Below are positions 42,495 to 56,131 of a stretch of 64,000 nt of DNA, one piece after another. Source of the DNA: Myoxocephalus aenaeus (taxonomy: Eukaryota > Chordata > Actinopteri > Perciformes > Cottidae); the NCBI GenBank assembly GCA_038501785.1, contig JBAMJR010000073.1, positions 2,715,001-2,779,000 of the forward strand, given 5' to 3'. A program made the position numbers and the translations under genes. The notes beneath the pieces are model-generated. The model saw only the letters and a list, made by a program, of their open reading frames with translations. It ran no database searches and was not told the DNA's origin. Each line of letters opens with the position of its first letter. Position 1 is the first letter of the stretch.

Positions 42495-45368
42495 GTAAGA
42501 GCTTGGTTCGTAACCCTCCTCCTTGTCTCATTGGTTTATCTAGATCTTTCCTCCCGGGTGTGCTGCAGTCTTTACTTTCCAAAGTAAGCACCTGTGCATT
42601 GGAACATAGGTAGAGATATGGGGATTGTTTGCTTTAGTATCTGCTACGTGTGTGTGTTTGTTCAGTATGTGTGGGCCACAGGGTTAACCTCGATTTGTTA
42701 CGGCTTGTTTTATAGATATATGCACACACACACACACACACACACACATGCACGTACAAACACAGACACACAGTAAGACACATTCTTGGCTCAAAGCAGA
42801 CTGTCACACAATAGCTACTTCCTGAGGGTAGCGCTAGTTAACAGGAAAATTTCCTGGTGTGTGTGCGCGTTTGGAGGGCCACGGTTGTTCCAGGAAGCAG
42901 TGAAGAGGATCAATAGATCGCCCACTCAGCTTTCATTCCCTCCGTCTGACTCAACGTTGGACATGTTTCGGAGTTATCCTGCAGGACTCGGTTAACAAGG
43001 AGGATGGTAAAATGTGCTTCTCTTGTACCTCTTCCCTCCCGTGCTGCGTCAGTGTAAAGGAGAAGCATGGTTTTGCATTTGTGTATGAGTGTTTCTACGT
43101 GTGTGTGTGCGCTGTGCAAGGCAAACTCCCGCCCCGCTGCATGTAAATTACGTGTGACATGTGAGGCTGCTGCTACCTTATATGGTGAGCACAGTATTTC
43201 AGTACAGTTGGATCTTGCCAGGCATTCCGGGTCGCGGGAGGCGAGAGTTTGTGAGAGGGTGACTCTGTCTGTGGGAGTGTGTACTTTAGTTTGTGTGTGT
43301 GTGTGTGTTTGTGTCTGTGTGTGTGACTAAGTGAGTGTTTTCATGCGTCTGACAGAGGGGGGAGTAACTGAGAGAGAGGAAGAAAGTTGAAGACAGAGAG
43401 AAAGAGGGGGAAGAACGAGAGAGACCAGTAAATAAAGGGATTTTACTATTCGATTTTTAAACTGGAATGGAAGTAAGTTGTTTTGTACTTTATTAAGGCT
43501 TTGGGGATAACGTGAGATTGCCCTGTTATGTTTTTCTTTCTTTCGTGAGTTAAGTTCAGTTTGTCTGTGTGGATCAAGCTAAGATTAACGGACTGAAAGG
43601 ATTTTCTTATGTGCGATAATATCTGGCTGTTTGTCAAAAGCAATAATTTCAACGTTTTTTTGCAGCCATTTATTCTTTCGGCGAGTCCAAAAACTGTCCG
43701 AATAACATCAAGGCATGATTCTGGTCAAATCCATATGGTATGCGAAAAGCAGAGGATCTTCAGAGCTTTAAACTTCAGCCTTCCTTCCCTCCCCTCTTTC
43801 TTTGTCCCTCTCCTCACCACCTCTGCCCTTCTCCCCCATCGCCTCTCTGGGTTTCCTCCTGGTGGTGTGGCCGTGGTTGGGGCGATGATGAGGAATGTTG
43901 TTGTTGTGACTTGGAGGGGATTCAGGGTGGCTCAGACAGTAGCACACACACACACAAGTATGTACACACATGCAAGCATGCGCAACACAGACAGATGTGT
44001 GGCAGATTGCATTGTGGAGACTTTCTAAAGTCCCTGCGGTAGCTCCGCTGTTGGTAGACTATCAATTTCTGATGAGCAGAAGCTCGAGGAAGGTGCTGCT
44101 GTTAATCTGAATATTATGGCTAATAATGTAAAAGGTGATATTGCTCTCTCTGTGTATTGACGTGTGTGAACTCAGGTGCAAATTGCTCCACATTTACGTT
44201 GTTTCCCCTGATCTAGGATCTGCCTAGAGACAGGATTAGGCGCATGGCTGAATCTGCGCTGACAGGTTAAGCCTTTATTACACGAGGGCTGGTCTGTATG
44301 TTCCGACTGTGTTATGACCACATTTCAACCCCTCTGAGCAACACTTTGACACGGCTTTGGCTGAGTGAGACACCTTCCACTTAACGTAATTCCAAACTCA
44401 GCTAAAATGAATTGACGTCAACCAACATCAGAGACACAGTTGAGTCGTTACCTTGCCATGATGTTTCCTTATTTCTACTCTTTTCAGTAATAATTGTTCA
44501 TCTGATATTGCAGTATAGTGGAACAAAGCCAGTGTCCACCTGAACCACACAACAGTGATAATAAGCAGGGCGAGCAGCACGTCGGAGCTGCTGTTCGTGG
44601 AGTCGGTAATAAGTGTCTGGTTATTTCGTTTGTGTTCTGTCCAGAGGTGCACGTCTCAACACAAGCCTGTCCTTGTTTTTCTTCACCCCAGTTGCATGAG
44701 CTCCTGCTTAGAGCCTTGACATCTTAAACCTCTCCATCTCTCAAGCAGAGATGGATGGCTGTAAGATGTAATAACACCTTCCTACCCCAATAGTCACACT
44801 CTCTCACTCACAGTCTCTACCTCGCTTCCTAGCCTTTGTCTCTATCATGGTGACTGCTCTGGGTCTGTTTGTCTTGGCATATTAGAAGCAGTCCCCGCCA
44901 CAAGCCACTCGATGTGGTGGGTACATTTTCATGGCCTGTCGTCCATGAAAATGATTGACTAAATTAAAATGATACAGATAACTATTGCAAAAGATAAAAT
45001 TGGTCACTGGTGAAGTATGTTTGCATGTAATGTACTGATAAAGAAGCTAAACCAACATGTCTAATCAAGTATGCCTTAACCACAAGGCACAGAGCCTATG
45101 GACACTTGGCATATGCCCAGGAATGAAAAGATTATAGATGTATGTACAGATAGACAGATCAGTACTCATCAAACCATTCATCCCTGGCATTTGCTATGTT
45201 TCTCATCTCATTTATTCAAGTTTTCCTAAAATGTGCAACCGGCCAATGTATGTGGAAACCAGCCTCACTTTGTCCCAGCACATTGACACAGACAACATAA
45301 ATGTGAGCCAATTAGACACTCATTAAAACATAAGGTCAGCCATTATCCTCATTGACTTCACGACATCC

Positions 45369-45370
<2 letters not shown>

Positions 45371-45418
<48 letters not shown>

Positions 45419-45542
45419 GCACACGCACACGCACGCACACGCACACACACAAAGATGCTGTGTGGCACACAAAGTCAGATATTCACCACAGCTTGAGAAT
45501 ACCCTCTGTCAGGACACATAGAGGTTTGTGTGTTTGTATAGG

Positions 45543-45599
<57 letters not shown>
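45371..45599. repeat. facing CA and GT microsatellites
   Basis: A CA/CG-mixed run (45,371-45,450) and a GT run of about 27 units (45,546-45,599) lie about 95 bp apart. Being complementary, they could pair as a long inverted repeat. Confidence 0.85.
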
Positions 45600-46934
45600 A
45601 CGCACGTGCGCGCTAAACAAGAGATCTAATTGTGTCTCAGAGGAATCAATAGGCATTGTTTGTTAAGTGTTCCTTGCCTAAGACTCACTTTCAGAACCAC
45701 GTCATTTAATCCAGTGAAAAATAAGTAAAAAAACTGGTTGAACTAATATTTGAGAGGAGATGCCGACTTGTGACGACAAGGTGGTCAATAACAATACCGG
45801 CAATGGTGATACTCAAACTAGCAAGAATTGACAGAGATTGATTGTGTAATTGTGTATTACTCATTTATTTTTTATGCAGGCAATGGGCTGTTGCCCTAGC
45901 CGCTTTACTGACATAGAAGAGCTACGGTGGATAGAGAAGCAGCCCTCAGCCTCTCAATATGTGTGTGTCAGAGAGAAAAAAGACAGCGAGAACAACAGGC
46001 TCATGTGACCATATATGTACGAGTGTGTGTGTGTATGTGTATGTAAAGGTCAGTGAGGGCAATATTGACATGCTATATCTGAGCACATGGCGCAGCAGGA
46101 CCTGTGGTGTTGCATTTCCTCCAGCGTCCTCCACTGAGATGACCTGTCTCAGCACACTGTCACCCTGACTCCACCTCTGTCAATATGCTGAAACCACTGC
46201 TTTTACTGAGCGGCTCTCTCTCCGCAGTCAAAGCTGAAAACAGTAGCTCCAGCTAGAAGCTATGGTTTGTTAGTCAGGTTGCCTTGCCACGTTGCAATGC
46301 AACGAGTAGCTTTTCATCTTAATCTCTACGCATACTGCATCCGTTAAGTTATTATTTTGAATCATGAGTAGAGACCCTCCAGTAACTCGTGACCTGTGAC
46401 ATGCTAAACTAGACTAATAATGTGCCACTCAGCCATTTTTCAGGAAGTCTTTCCATAACTGTGAACAACTCTAGCATTTAGTCATAACTTCAAGACCAGA
46501 TCGGGTTAGAACCAAGCATGTTGATTCGATTGCTCTAACTTTTTCAATCAGTTGAGACATGCCTTAATAACAAAACAGCTCTCTGTGTAACAGAACACAT
46601 AATGTCTATGCGTCATCCATCATGGTCCACCGTCCAAGTCGGTGGCAGTTATGCATAGTTTGCGCTTTCAGTAGAGGTTAAGCGTGTATTTTTACAGCGT
46701 CTTCGACTCGTTCAGAACAGATTTGCTTTGTGACTCATAACCAACAAAGTAAAAGACGGGCAGGCTTGCTTTTCATGTCAGAAACCGTTTGTGCCATTTA
46801 GGCTTAAGGTGGTGTCACATGACCGTGAGCTGATGATGATCTGCTGATATTGAAAACACACACTTCCTCTTCTTGCAGCCATGTAATGTTTCTGCCACGT
46901 GTCCTAAAGGTCGATAGGAAGTATACGGTCGTTT

Positions 46935-46972
<38 letters not shown>

Positions 46973-48621
46973 CATCTTCCCTCTCCAGTGTGGTCGACCT
47001 TGCACCAGCTTGCAAGACCTTGGCGTCTGAGGGAGTGCTGCTGAGGATGCTGGAAGAGAATGCAGGCCAGACAGTCACATTGAGAGCACACAGGCAGATG
47101 CATGGATGGAGTTGGGGAGGGTGGAAGAAAAAAACAAGAAGGCCAAAGTAGAGAAGGATCCACTGGTTAAAGCAGTTTAAATTCTGCGGTTTAGAGAAGA
47201 TAAGCAGATCATATTAATAAGTCATCTATTTGAAATGGATGCCGTGAGCGCAAAGAGCACCAACAGTTAAGTGGAATTAGATCAAGGGAGTGGCATACTG
47301 ACAAGAAAGACCGTAGAGATGAAGAAATCAATAGGGGAAGGACACCCATGTCCAGACATGATAGATCATAATGAGCGCTCATTATCACTCTGGCACTGTC
47401 TCTACCATACCACATTGTCTGTCTCTCATAGATATGTGCTCATCTGACACTAATAGAAACCATAGAAACAGATTAGGCAGCCAGACAGAACGCAGGAGGC
47501 GTTTTCTTGCATCAAGTCCTCACATTCTCTCATTTGATTGAAAAACAGCCCGTGGCACCTTCAATTTAAAACCTTTTATAACACATGTCTCTCTTCCACC
47601 ACATTAGTTCATGTCCAGCTGTGGCTTGAGTTCAGTCTGATGAGTTCAGAGCTGATCCTTGCTCACCTGAACTCAACCTGGGTCGTAAAACTGTGTCAGA
47701 CTGAGCTGTAGCAATAAACACATTCAACATTATATGATTATTATCCAAGGGCATACAGTGTTACACGGAGAGATTAGACTTGGCTGACTTGGCATTTTCA
47801 CAGCAATGAAGATAAAATTATGAAATCTAATTTCAAAACACAAAGTTCAATATAGACACACTTTGTCAAATTATTATTGTCTACCCTCTAAAGTGCATGA
47901 TATGGAAGGTGTGTGTGTGTTTTGTATGTGGGGCTCAGGCGGTTGTATAGTTTGTGTTATGATTACGCTTGCGCTCCAAAGGTCACTTGTAGCAGTAATG
48001 CTAGTTTTGCTATCGTAGGGGTCACCCAAGGTGAAACTAAGCAGTCCCCCCCCCTCCTTCACTCTGTAACATATATCCATGTTGCTGGGTCATCATGACT
48101 TGGGCTGTACTGCTGCAGGGCTCTGATATAGTGTGTTGCAGTGTTGTAGTGCTGTAAAGCTATAGCAGTTCATAGCATTGCTGAAGGTGCAAATGCTGTT
48201 CTCGGAAAAGCGATTTCTCTACACAGGGTGTGGTGAGTTACCCTGCCTGTGCGATAAGAGCCGGCTGGGCCCACGGGAGCCCAGTCATTAAAATTCCCCT
48301 CGCAAGCCCCATACAATGGATTCACCGAAAATAAAAACGTCTGCCAAAATTGTATATAAACATTAAAAAAACAAACTCTTCTGCATTTGAAAATGTTTTG
48401 GTTTATGAGTGTATTACACATATTTTCACAGTAGGCAAGTTCATATCTGTTAGAGATCATGGCAGCTGTGATCATGATGGTGCTTTTTATTCAGAAATTA
48501 GTTTACGGACAATCATATTATCTGGAATCTTTCATGAAAGTTGTTTGCTTGAAAGAAATATGTAATTTCTTCACGAGAAACCAGGTAGTCATAGAAATAG
48601 TGAGTAAAATGATTAGTTCAG

Positions 48622-48622
48622 C

Positions 48623-48653
<31 letters not shown>

Positions 48654-48660
48654 ACTCACA

Positions 48661-48718
<58 letters not shown>
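48622..48718. repeat. CT microsatellite
   Basis: Two long CT runs split by CTCACTCACTCACACA, ending in CAG. The longest is about 28 units. Confidence 0.95.
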
Positions 48719-48719
<1 letters not shown>

Positions 48720-49357
48720 GCAGGCAGGTCAGCCTCCTCTTTGCTCCTCCCCCTGTTCTCACCTGGCTCTCAGCCCAGAATGTTGCTGCAACTCTGCAAA
48801 CTCTCATTGGTCCTCACTCTCACACCGCTTTGCAAGAAGGGAAATGACTAACCTCTTCTCCCTCCTGCCCTGCCTCGACTTCCCCTCTGCTTTCACTCTC
48901 TTCCTTTTCTTTCACCTCTGAACACATTTGCAATGGCCGGCTTTTCTGAACTCGACTGTAAGTGATACAGGATTTGATCGGATTTTCCTGCGTTGACCAG
49001 AAGAGGTGGAAAGTTGTGAATAGCTGCTGTGTGTGTGTGTCTGTGTGTGTGTGTGTGTCTGTGTGTGTGTGTGTGTGTGTGCGTGGTGCGATGAGTGTGT
49101 GCGCGCACCATGTGTGTTTAGAGTGCAGGGCGGGTGAAAGTTGTATTTGTTTTAGCTGACTTCCCTGCATTTCTGAAATTTTTACATATTCTCAATTCCC
49201 ACAGAGCTTTGCAACAGATTAAAAAAAATGCTGCAGGACAGAACCTCCTATGAAAGAGCAATAAACCTGAATGTCTTCTTTGGATGCGTATCATCAACCC
49301 TCATCTTTCTTTTCCTTCTTGCTTCCTCTTTACCTTTCTTTCTTTCTCTCTCCCCAG

Positions 49358-50282
49358 AGGAAGTGCCTTCCCTGATGTCTGCTGCAGCTTCGACCTGCTT
49401 CTACAGCTGAAGCTCCACCCTCCCCCCTGCCTCGCTCGCTTGCTGCCACGGTAACACGAGACAGCAGCCAATCCCACCTCGCAGCCAACGCTCCGACCTG
49501 CTCGTCCATCCACCATCACCGTCCACTCCTCGCAGCAGGGGCTCCAGCCTCAGCTCTGCCATCTGCCCTCCACCAGCTGACCAGCCTTACCACAGCAGCC
49601 CAGCACACCACCAGGCCCACGCAGCATCTCACCCACCTTGCCTTTAACCTTCGCCTTCAGCCCTCTAAGCCTCCACTCGGTCCGTAACCTTCCTGTAGCA
49701 GGCTACACCCAGACTATCACCTTTGTTGCCTGCTTCACTGCACCTAACCAGAGGGCTCACGGTTTGGCCTGTTCGGCTTTTTGCCCCGTTGGCTCGTGAA
49801 TGTTCTAGGTGAGTCAGGCCACGAGCGGCAGCTTGGTTGTTAGGCTAAGTCGTCTTCTGGATACAAACACGTCTGCTGTGGTTGATTGATCGGGAAAGAT
49901 ATCCAATAACATTCGTCCTGAAACATTTCACTTTGGAAAAGGAGCCCTTTCAATCGATAGTAACTATAGTTTGAGCGTTTCATTTCAACGTCTTTAACTT
50001 TGACGACAAATAAACAAAAAGACCTTATAGTCGTGGATTAGAAACACTCTTACTTTATTCACGCTTGAACAGATTTCAGCTCGGAATAACTATTGCCAGC
50101 GTGTTGCCATGGCGATGAACATGGCACACATCCGCGACACAAAGTGGCTGACACTTGAGGTGTGCAGGGAGTTCCAGAGGGGCACGTGCTCACGCTCGGA
50201 CCAGGAGTGCAAGTTCGCTCATCCGGCCAAGAGCTGTCAGGTGGACAACGGACGGGTCATCGCTTGCTTCGACTCACTCAAG
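49358..50282 (+). CDS. mbnl2: muscleblind-like splicing regulator, first coding exon (partial gene)
   Basis: Only the coding start is in the window: 50,109-50,282, 58 codons, ending in a consensus donor (CTCAAG|GTAAGA). The ATG lies in a strong Kozak context (TTGCCATGG). MBNL proteins bind YGCY motifs in RNA and control alternative splicing. CCCH zinc finger 1 is complete: C19-x7-C27-x6-C34-x3-H38. Finger 2 begins at C53 and is split by the intron after K58, as in vertebrate MBNL genes. The SRSDQECKFAHP stretch is closer to MBNL2 (SRSD) than MBNL1 (SRPD), so the symbol is probable, not certain. A good acceptor (CTCTCCCCAG at 49,348-49,357) suggests the exon starts at 49,358 with a long 5'UTR. 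Later exons lie beyond the right edge; none was found to 64,000. Confidence 0.88.
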
Positions 50283-52247
50283 GTAAGAAAGGAGAAGTGG
50301 GAAACAGGAAGTCTGGAAATCAGATCTCCGACACACATACAGATTGTCCACAGATACGAAACTGAGCACGTACAGTCTGCTCGGCAGTTTGAGTGAATAT
50401 ATGGAGTTACACTGGAAATAGCTGTTGTCCACAGTCTACGTCACGCTGGAGCGCACCATCTGGATTCGGCATGTGCTCTCGTTGATCCCACCTATTTCTG
50501 GTCAGGTGACTGTACCACGTGATCGAGGGTGCAGAGAGGAGGGAGGTGGGGGCGCTTGCAGATTTTTAGATTCAGGAAGCAGCAGTCAGGCGTCTGTAAC
50601 ACTGCACTGTGGAATTTTCTAGAACAGGCTGAAGTGTTTTGGCGGGTATTTACTGCACTTACTTCAGCCGTCATTTAGGAGTCACATTTCCGAGTGATTA
50701 CACAGCACATAAGCAAGGCTAAAGACAAAATCAGCACAGTCCCTCTGGAAGTGGAAAACACTGCTGTTGAACAGCAAAACACAGACAAATAGGCTGTCAC
50801 ATGTACAAACCCATGTGGATGCCCTGAGCACAACACGTTTCAACAGCTAGAGAGGAATGGTGCCATAGCGTCATCATGTAGCTCTCACTCAGTCAAACCA
50901 TTTCCTGTGCAGAGGCCTAGGGGCAGTTAGAGGGGGTTTGTTTGTATCTTTATATGCGTATGTGTTTTAAAACAAAGTCGGGGGCAGATTTGGGGCACCG
51001 TATGCAGTAATTTTCCATTTTTAGGCAGCAGCAGAAGAGCAAACACCTCTTCTTCTCTCTCTCTCTCTCTCTCTCTCTCTTTCACAATCTGTCTTTTTTT
51101 TATCGGAGCACAAGATCTCCAGAGATGGGCGGACTTCTGCCCAAAGTTTACAGCATTGACACACCCCAGCCCAAGTTTGACAGTGTGTGTGTGTGTGTTT
51201 TACTTCTGTTTGTATTCTCCCCCTGCAGACACTGGTGACTCGTGGTCATTGGCAGTGTGCGTACAGGGCAGGGTTAGGATGAGGACAGTGTGTGTGAGTC
51301 GACTCAGAGAACAGTGTTGATGGCCAGATGTGGACAGAGGAACATTGTCAAGCCCAGGCTGAACTCTCCCCAAGTTTCCTCACAATGTGCATATGTGTGT
51401 GCGTCGATTGTCAAAATCACAAAGGAGATTAAGTCATTATTGTTTATTACGTCTTGAGTCCTTTTCAAAGTGTCCTTCATCATTCTTATCAGTGGAGATT
51501 GCCACAGTCCTTCTCTCATGTCATGAGAAGCACTGACTTGATCATACAGGATTTAAACAAACCCAGAGTCCAGCCAATTAGGAATTGGAAGAGAAAACAA
51601 AGACCATCAAATGAATTATGTGTGACCATCCACCACTTCTCGGGTTCAACTTTGAGTGTGCAATTTTCCTCTGCAACAAGGGATTATGGCCAACCGTTCT
51701 GATGCGCTCATTTTTGGCTCGATACCACCTGTGATCTGACCTGATCTACTGAATGCTTATTTATTTTTCCCGTTGGACTTTGTTAAAGTGATATTGCTGT
51801 GTTCAGTGATGTTAAACTTTGTATTTAAACGTTATAATAACCAATAATAATGGTGGCCATATCTACAAGCTGCAAGACATTGAGACGTAAATGTTCTCCT
51901 AACTGTCTAGATGTCAGGGCCCCTCACGGCAACAGGGTGACCACATGTAGACACTCACTGACAACACAGTAGAGCTTTTATCTGCAGGCAGCAGGATCTT
52001 GATATGTGAACGTATGTTTAAATTGTCATTCACACTGAGGTAAAGGTCAACCACTGGAAAGGAGTAGCTGGCTGATATATGGAAGCTTTTTGAGGGAACC
52101 AAAGGGCCTATTTCAGTACTTTGGACTCATTTTCCACTCGGACTTGTGTATTAATGGAGATGGGTGATACTTTTTAACTGTACGCCCCATTTTTTCCTCT
52201 GGTAATGAAAAACAGAGCAGGTCTCTGAAACCCGCAGTGGAAACAGC

Positions 52248-52399
<152 letters not shown>

Positions 52400-52618
52400 C
52401 GTATATGGAGGAAAAGACCTAAAATACAAACATATAGACACGAACACATTCAAAATATTGTTACGGTTTTCCTCTTACATTGACCCACAAACCCACACAC
52501 GAAAAAAAAAATCCATGTCCTACTTTACTTGTCACACATGTCCATTGGTTGAAATAAAACTCTCGATTTAGTTGCGTTGCATGAAGCCACATCACTCCCC
52601 ATTACTTGCAACCCGAAC

Positions 52619-52654
52619 GCGCGCGCGCGCGCACACACACACACACACGCGCGC
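52619..52654. repeat. GC/CA alternating tract
   Basis: A CGCGCG run passes into about eight CA units and back to CGCG, a purine-pyrimidine alternation prone to Z-DNA. Confidence 0.9.
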
Positions 52655-52799
52655 ACTGCACCCTCTTGGACACGTGCACACACTTTCTGCCCATGAGAGA
52701 GGATCGGCCTTCTTCTTGAGAAGTGTATAATTAGAACAGGTCTCACATGATCACCAGTGCATAGCTGAGCAGGTCACACCCAAACCCAGTCATTTCCCC

Positions 52800-52804
<5 letters not shown>

Positions 52805-52873
<69 letters not shown>
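52805..52873. repeat. CT microsatellite
   Basis: About 34 CT units with one CCCTC interruption. It is about 410 bp from the long AG run and complementary to it in sequence. Confidence 0.95.
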
Positions 52874-53177
52874 GACCTCCTTTTTTTACATGGGGCGCAC
52901 ACACACACACACACACAATTTCACATACAGAGATCACCCTCAGAAAAACACATGTGCCCTGAACTAAACCACGCTTGTAGAGTCAATGCTCAGGGAATTA
53001 GAGCAGGGAATATTGTTGTACCAGAAATAGCAAAGAGTTAGATCACCATTTTTTATTGGAAGATGTTCATGGCAGTAATCAGGTGTGGATGATCTTCCCC
53101 GAAGCAAGATAATCAATCTGAACCAAGTTTCCATCTAGGGCACGGAATTGAAACTAAGTGGTTGTGGTGGTTGTGGT

Positions 53178-53179
<2 letters not shown>

Positions 53180-53255
<76 letters not shown>
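53180..53255. repeat. GT microsatellite
   Basis: About 37 GT units preceded by GTTGTGGTGG repeats. Confidence 0.95.
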
Positions 53256-53256
<1 letters not shown>

Positions 53257-54734
53257 ACGTCCCCATGCAACAGGCATGTGTGGGTGTTCACTGGCCTTCG
53301 ACCTACAGCCCTTAACCTCAGAGTGCAGCCCTTTCCGTTGCCTGTGTATCTGTTTGGTGCTGCACAGACGGCTCAGCTATGTCGAAGCAGGGTAAATATT
53401 TGGAGAAGGACAGTGGCCGCCAGAGCTCCCAAACTTAAAGTCAGTTTTTTAACTTTGTCGATTAATGATTGACTTCTAAGCAGACGCTGTTTCTAAATCT
53501 GTCTAAACGATTCCTATCTCCAGCTAAATATTTAGTTCTGCTCTAATAGAAACGCACACAGAATAACTGATGAGACAGGTGGAAACGTGTGGTGCAGCAT
53601 GTGCTGCTTTGAGCTTCACTGTATGTCACAAAACTACAGGAAGAGTTTAAAATAATATGTTGAGGAAGTAACCTACTTTTAACCTTAATGAGTTACAATC
53701 ACTAGACTGCTCTACTTGCTTCACTAGTCAGTTGGGAGTATGATAATCGGCTCAGGTTGCAGAAGCAACGCCGCTAATGCCCGCCTCATTAGTTTATACT
53801 AGGATGAGTCTGAACTGATATAGGTTACGCTCTACAGTAAATTAACTGTAACACTGCAGCTCCACCACACCCACACAGGGGTAAACTGCCAGCTTTATTT
53901 CAAGTACTGTACCATCCCACTTTTATTTGATGCAAGCCTATTCTCGTCCACCGTTGCTTGTTTTCATTCTCCTCCCGTCTTTGTAAGTCCTTCTACTTGA
54001 TTTCCTGCTCAGTCTGGTTTTTGCCTCATTTACTTCAGGCCACACCCATCCCTGGACAGGCTGGTTCAGATAACGCCCTGTTAGACACACACACACACAC
54101 ACACAAACCCAAACCCATGTAGCATGAGTTTAGGGGCTGGAGGGACATCAACTAGTGACCTTGTGTGAACCTAGAAGCAGCAGCAGGTCCTTGTTTACCC
54201 CCAACGCCGCTGTCCATGTCATAAAAAATTAGTGCTAACAGTTTGAATACACACAGACACACACACAGACACAGCATAGACCTTGCACTTTGTCTACATG
54301 CCAGCCTGACACACCCACTGTCATCATGTCTGTGTTCTGAATAAAAAGAGTGCATGCGCGTGATCATGTGTGCGTTGTAGCTGTATTAGTGGTGCTGTTG
54401 CAGCGGGTTTCTTTGTGTTGCCACACTGTCCTTAGCCAAGATTACATTCCTGCAGAGCAGAGGGCGGGTAGATAGCGCTTATGTCTCTCTGTGTCTCTTG
54501 CTGTCTGTGTCCCTATCTGTCTTTCCTCTCGTTTTGCTGATCATATTTTGACAGCATGTTTATGATCAGTGGTGAGATGGAAGTACAGTAAAGTTAAACA
54601 CACACACTCACTGAGAGATGTTTGGCCAGACCTATATGTGGGGTAAATATTAGCTGCGTTTCTAGTCGCATTTCAAACAAATTATTATCAAAATTATCCA
54701 AGCAATCTCTGTGCAGTGAAATCAACATGTCATG

Positions 54735-54735
<1 letters not shown>

Positions 54736-54799
<64 letters not shown>
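54736..54799. repeat. GT microsatellite
   Basis: About 31 uninterrupted GT units. Confidence 0.95.
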
Positions 54800-54803
<4 letters not shown>

Positions 54804-56088
54804 CATATGGTTATGAGTTCAGAAGGTTAATGTGTGTTTGACTCTACTGTCACACACTGCATACAAAGACACACTGCACATGGCCACGTGGAGGCAACAT
54901 TGACGAACTAATAAAAGCCAGAGCAACAATGATACAATTTTGTTTATGTGTCTTATTTTGCTCAGCGTAGTTTTATTTCTATTCTAGTTTGAAGTTGTTG
55001 TTTTTTTAAGTTACTATACTGTTACAATATGCCCGTCTTAAATGTTTGTTTCTAGATGCAGCAACACATATTAAACAGTAGTATTTGCAGATCAAACTTC
55101 TCCTTGGGTGTTGTCTAAAAAGAGCCACATTCAGCTCTAGGTAAACCTCGAGCATCATTTTAGGGACAGGCCAGGGACAATGTGTCAGTTTCTTCTCGTT
55201 AGAAATAGTGTCTTTTGAAAATAAACTTCTGTCTTCACAGGAAGTTAGGTTTAGGCAACAATCCCACTCGTTAGGCGTAAGAATAGAAGCAGGTTGACTG
55301 AAAAAACATTGAGAAGAATAAGAAATAAGACGCCTATGCACAGTGTAATAGACAGATGTGTTTTCAGGATGAAGATTTTTTGTCTGACCTGGGGTCAGCA
55401 AGTTTGTTATCAGTAGCACTCTGTTAGTCTCAAGTCCGAGTGCTGCAGTGAAGCTATAGTTCAGACAGCCTTTTGGGTCCATATGGGTTTGTCTCCTCTG
55501 CAGTCAGCGTGTGGGATCTCCATAATTGGATTTTTAATGAGATATCTGTGTGTGCATTCACAATGAAAGTGTCTCCTTTAAATGAACAAGGCTGGGAGTC
55601 AGTCATCCATAACATTCAGCATTTACTAGAAGAGAGCTATTCATATCACAGTGTTGTCTGTTTGGCTGTGCTCGGCGCTCTCCGATTAAAATGAGCAGGT
55701 TTCACTAGATAAGAGCTGAGTCACATTGCAGGGCCTTTTAGTATAGTAGGTAGGATCTGTTACGTCTCGGTCTCATGGCGTTCGGTGGTTTATTCTTACG
55801 TCTTTCTCACTTTCATGCTGGAGAGAGTTGTGTTTGGACCGATCTAATCCAGGCCTGCACACACACACACACACACACACACACTTGACACAGAGACATT
55901 CCTTGGTCTGCTCATGCCATGGTGTGTGCATCCTTGTCAGATCGGTTTAGCTGTGCGTCTTCTCTGTGAGCCGATGTGACGGAAGATCAGCAACAACAGT
56001 CTTTTCTTCTCGGTGTCAACCGTCCCTGTCCCTCCCATCACACTGGGCCCCTTTATAACGCAACTGATACAATGATTAATTCTCTAGC

Positions 56089-56128
<40 letters not shown>
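56089..56128. repeat. CT microsatellite
   Basis: About 19 CT units. A CA run of about 13 units lies nearby at 55,858-55,884. Confidence 0.95.

Positions 56129-56131
<3 letters not shown>

Larger units (their letters stand above)
42500..49350. other. likely 5'UTR intron of the mbnl gene
   Basis: No coding exon was recognised. Simple repeats dominate: CA at 42,723-42,750; GT at 43,291-43,324; CA at 45,371-45,414; GT at 45,546-45,599; CT at 46,935-46,971; CT at 48,622-48,718; GT at 49,029-49,083. If the candidate leader at 41.8-42.5 kb is real, this is its intron. Confidence 0.4.

Noticed and set aside
41504..42613. 369-codon open frame on the + strand
   Set aside because: The translation is Ser/Leu/Thr-His low complexity from TCC, CT and CA repeats, with no domain and no codon-level signal. 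It overlaps the candidate mbnl leader, where a non-coding role fits better.
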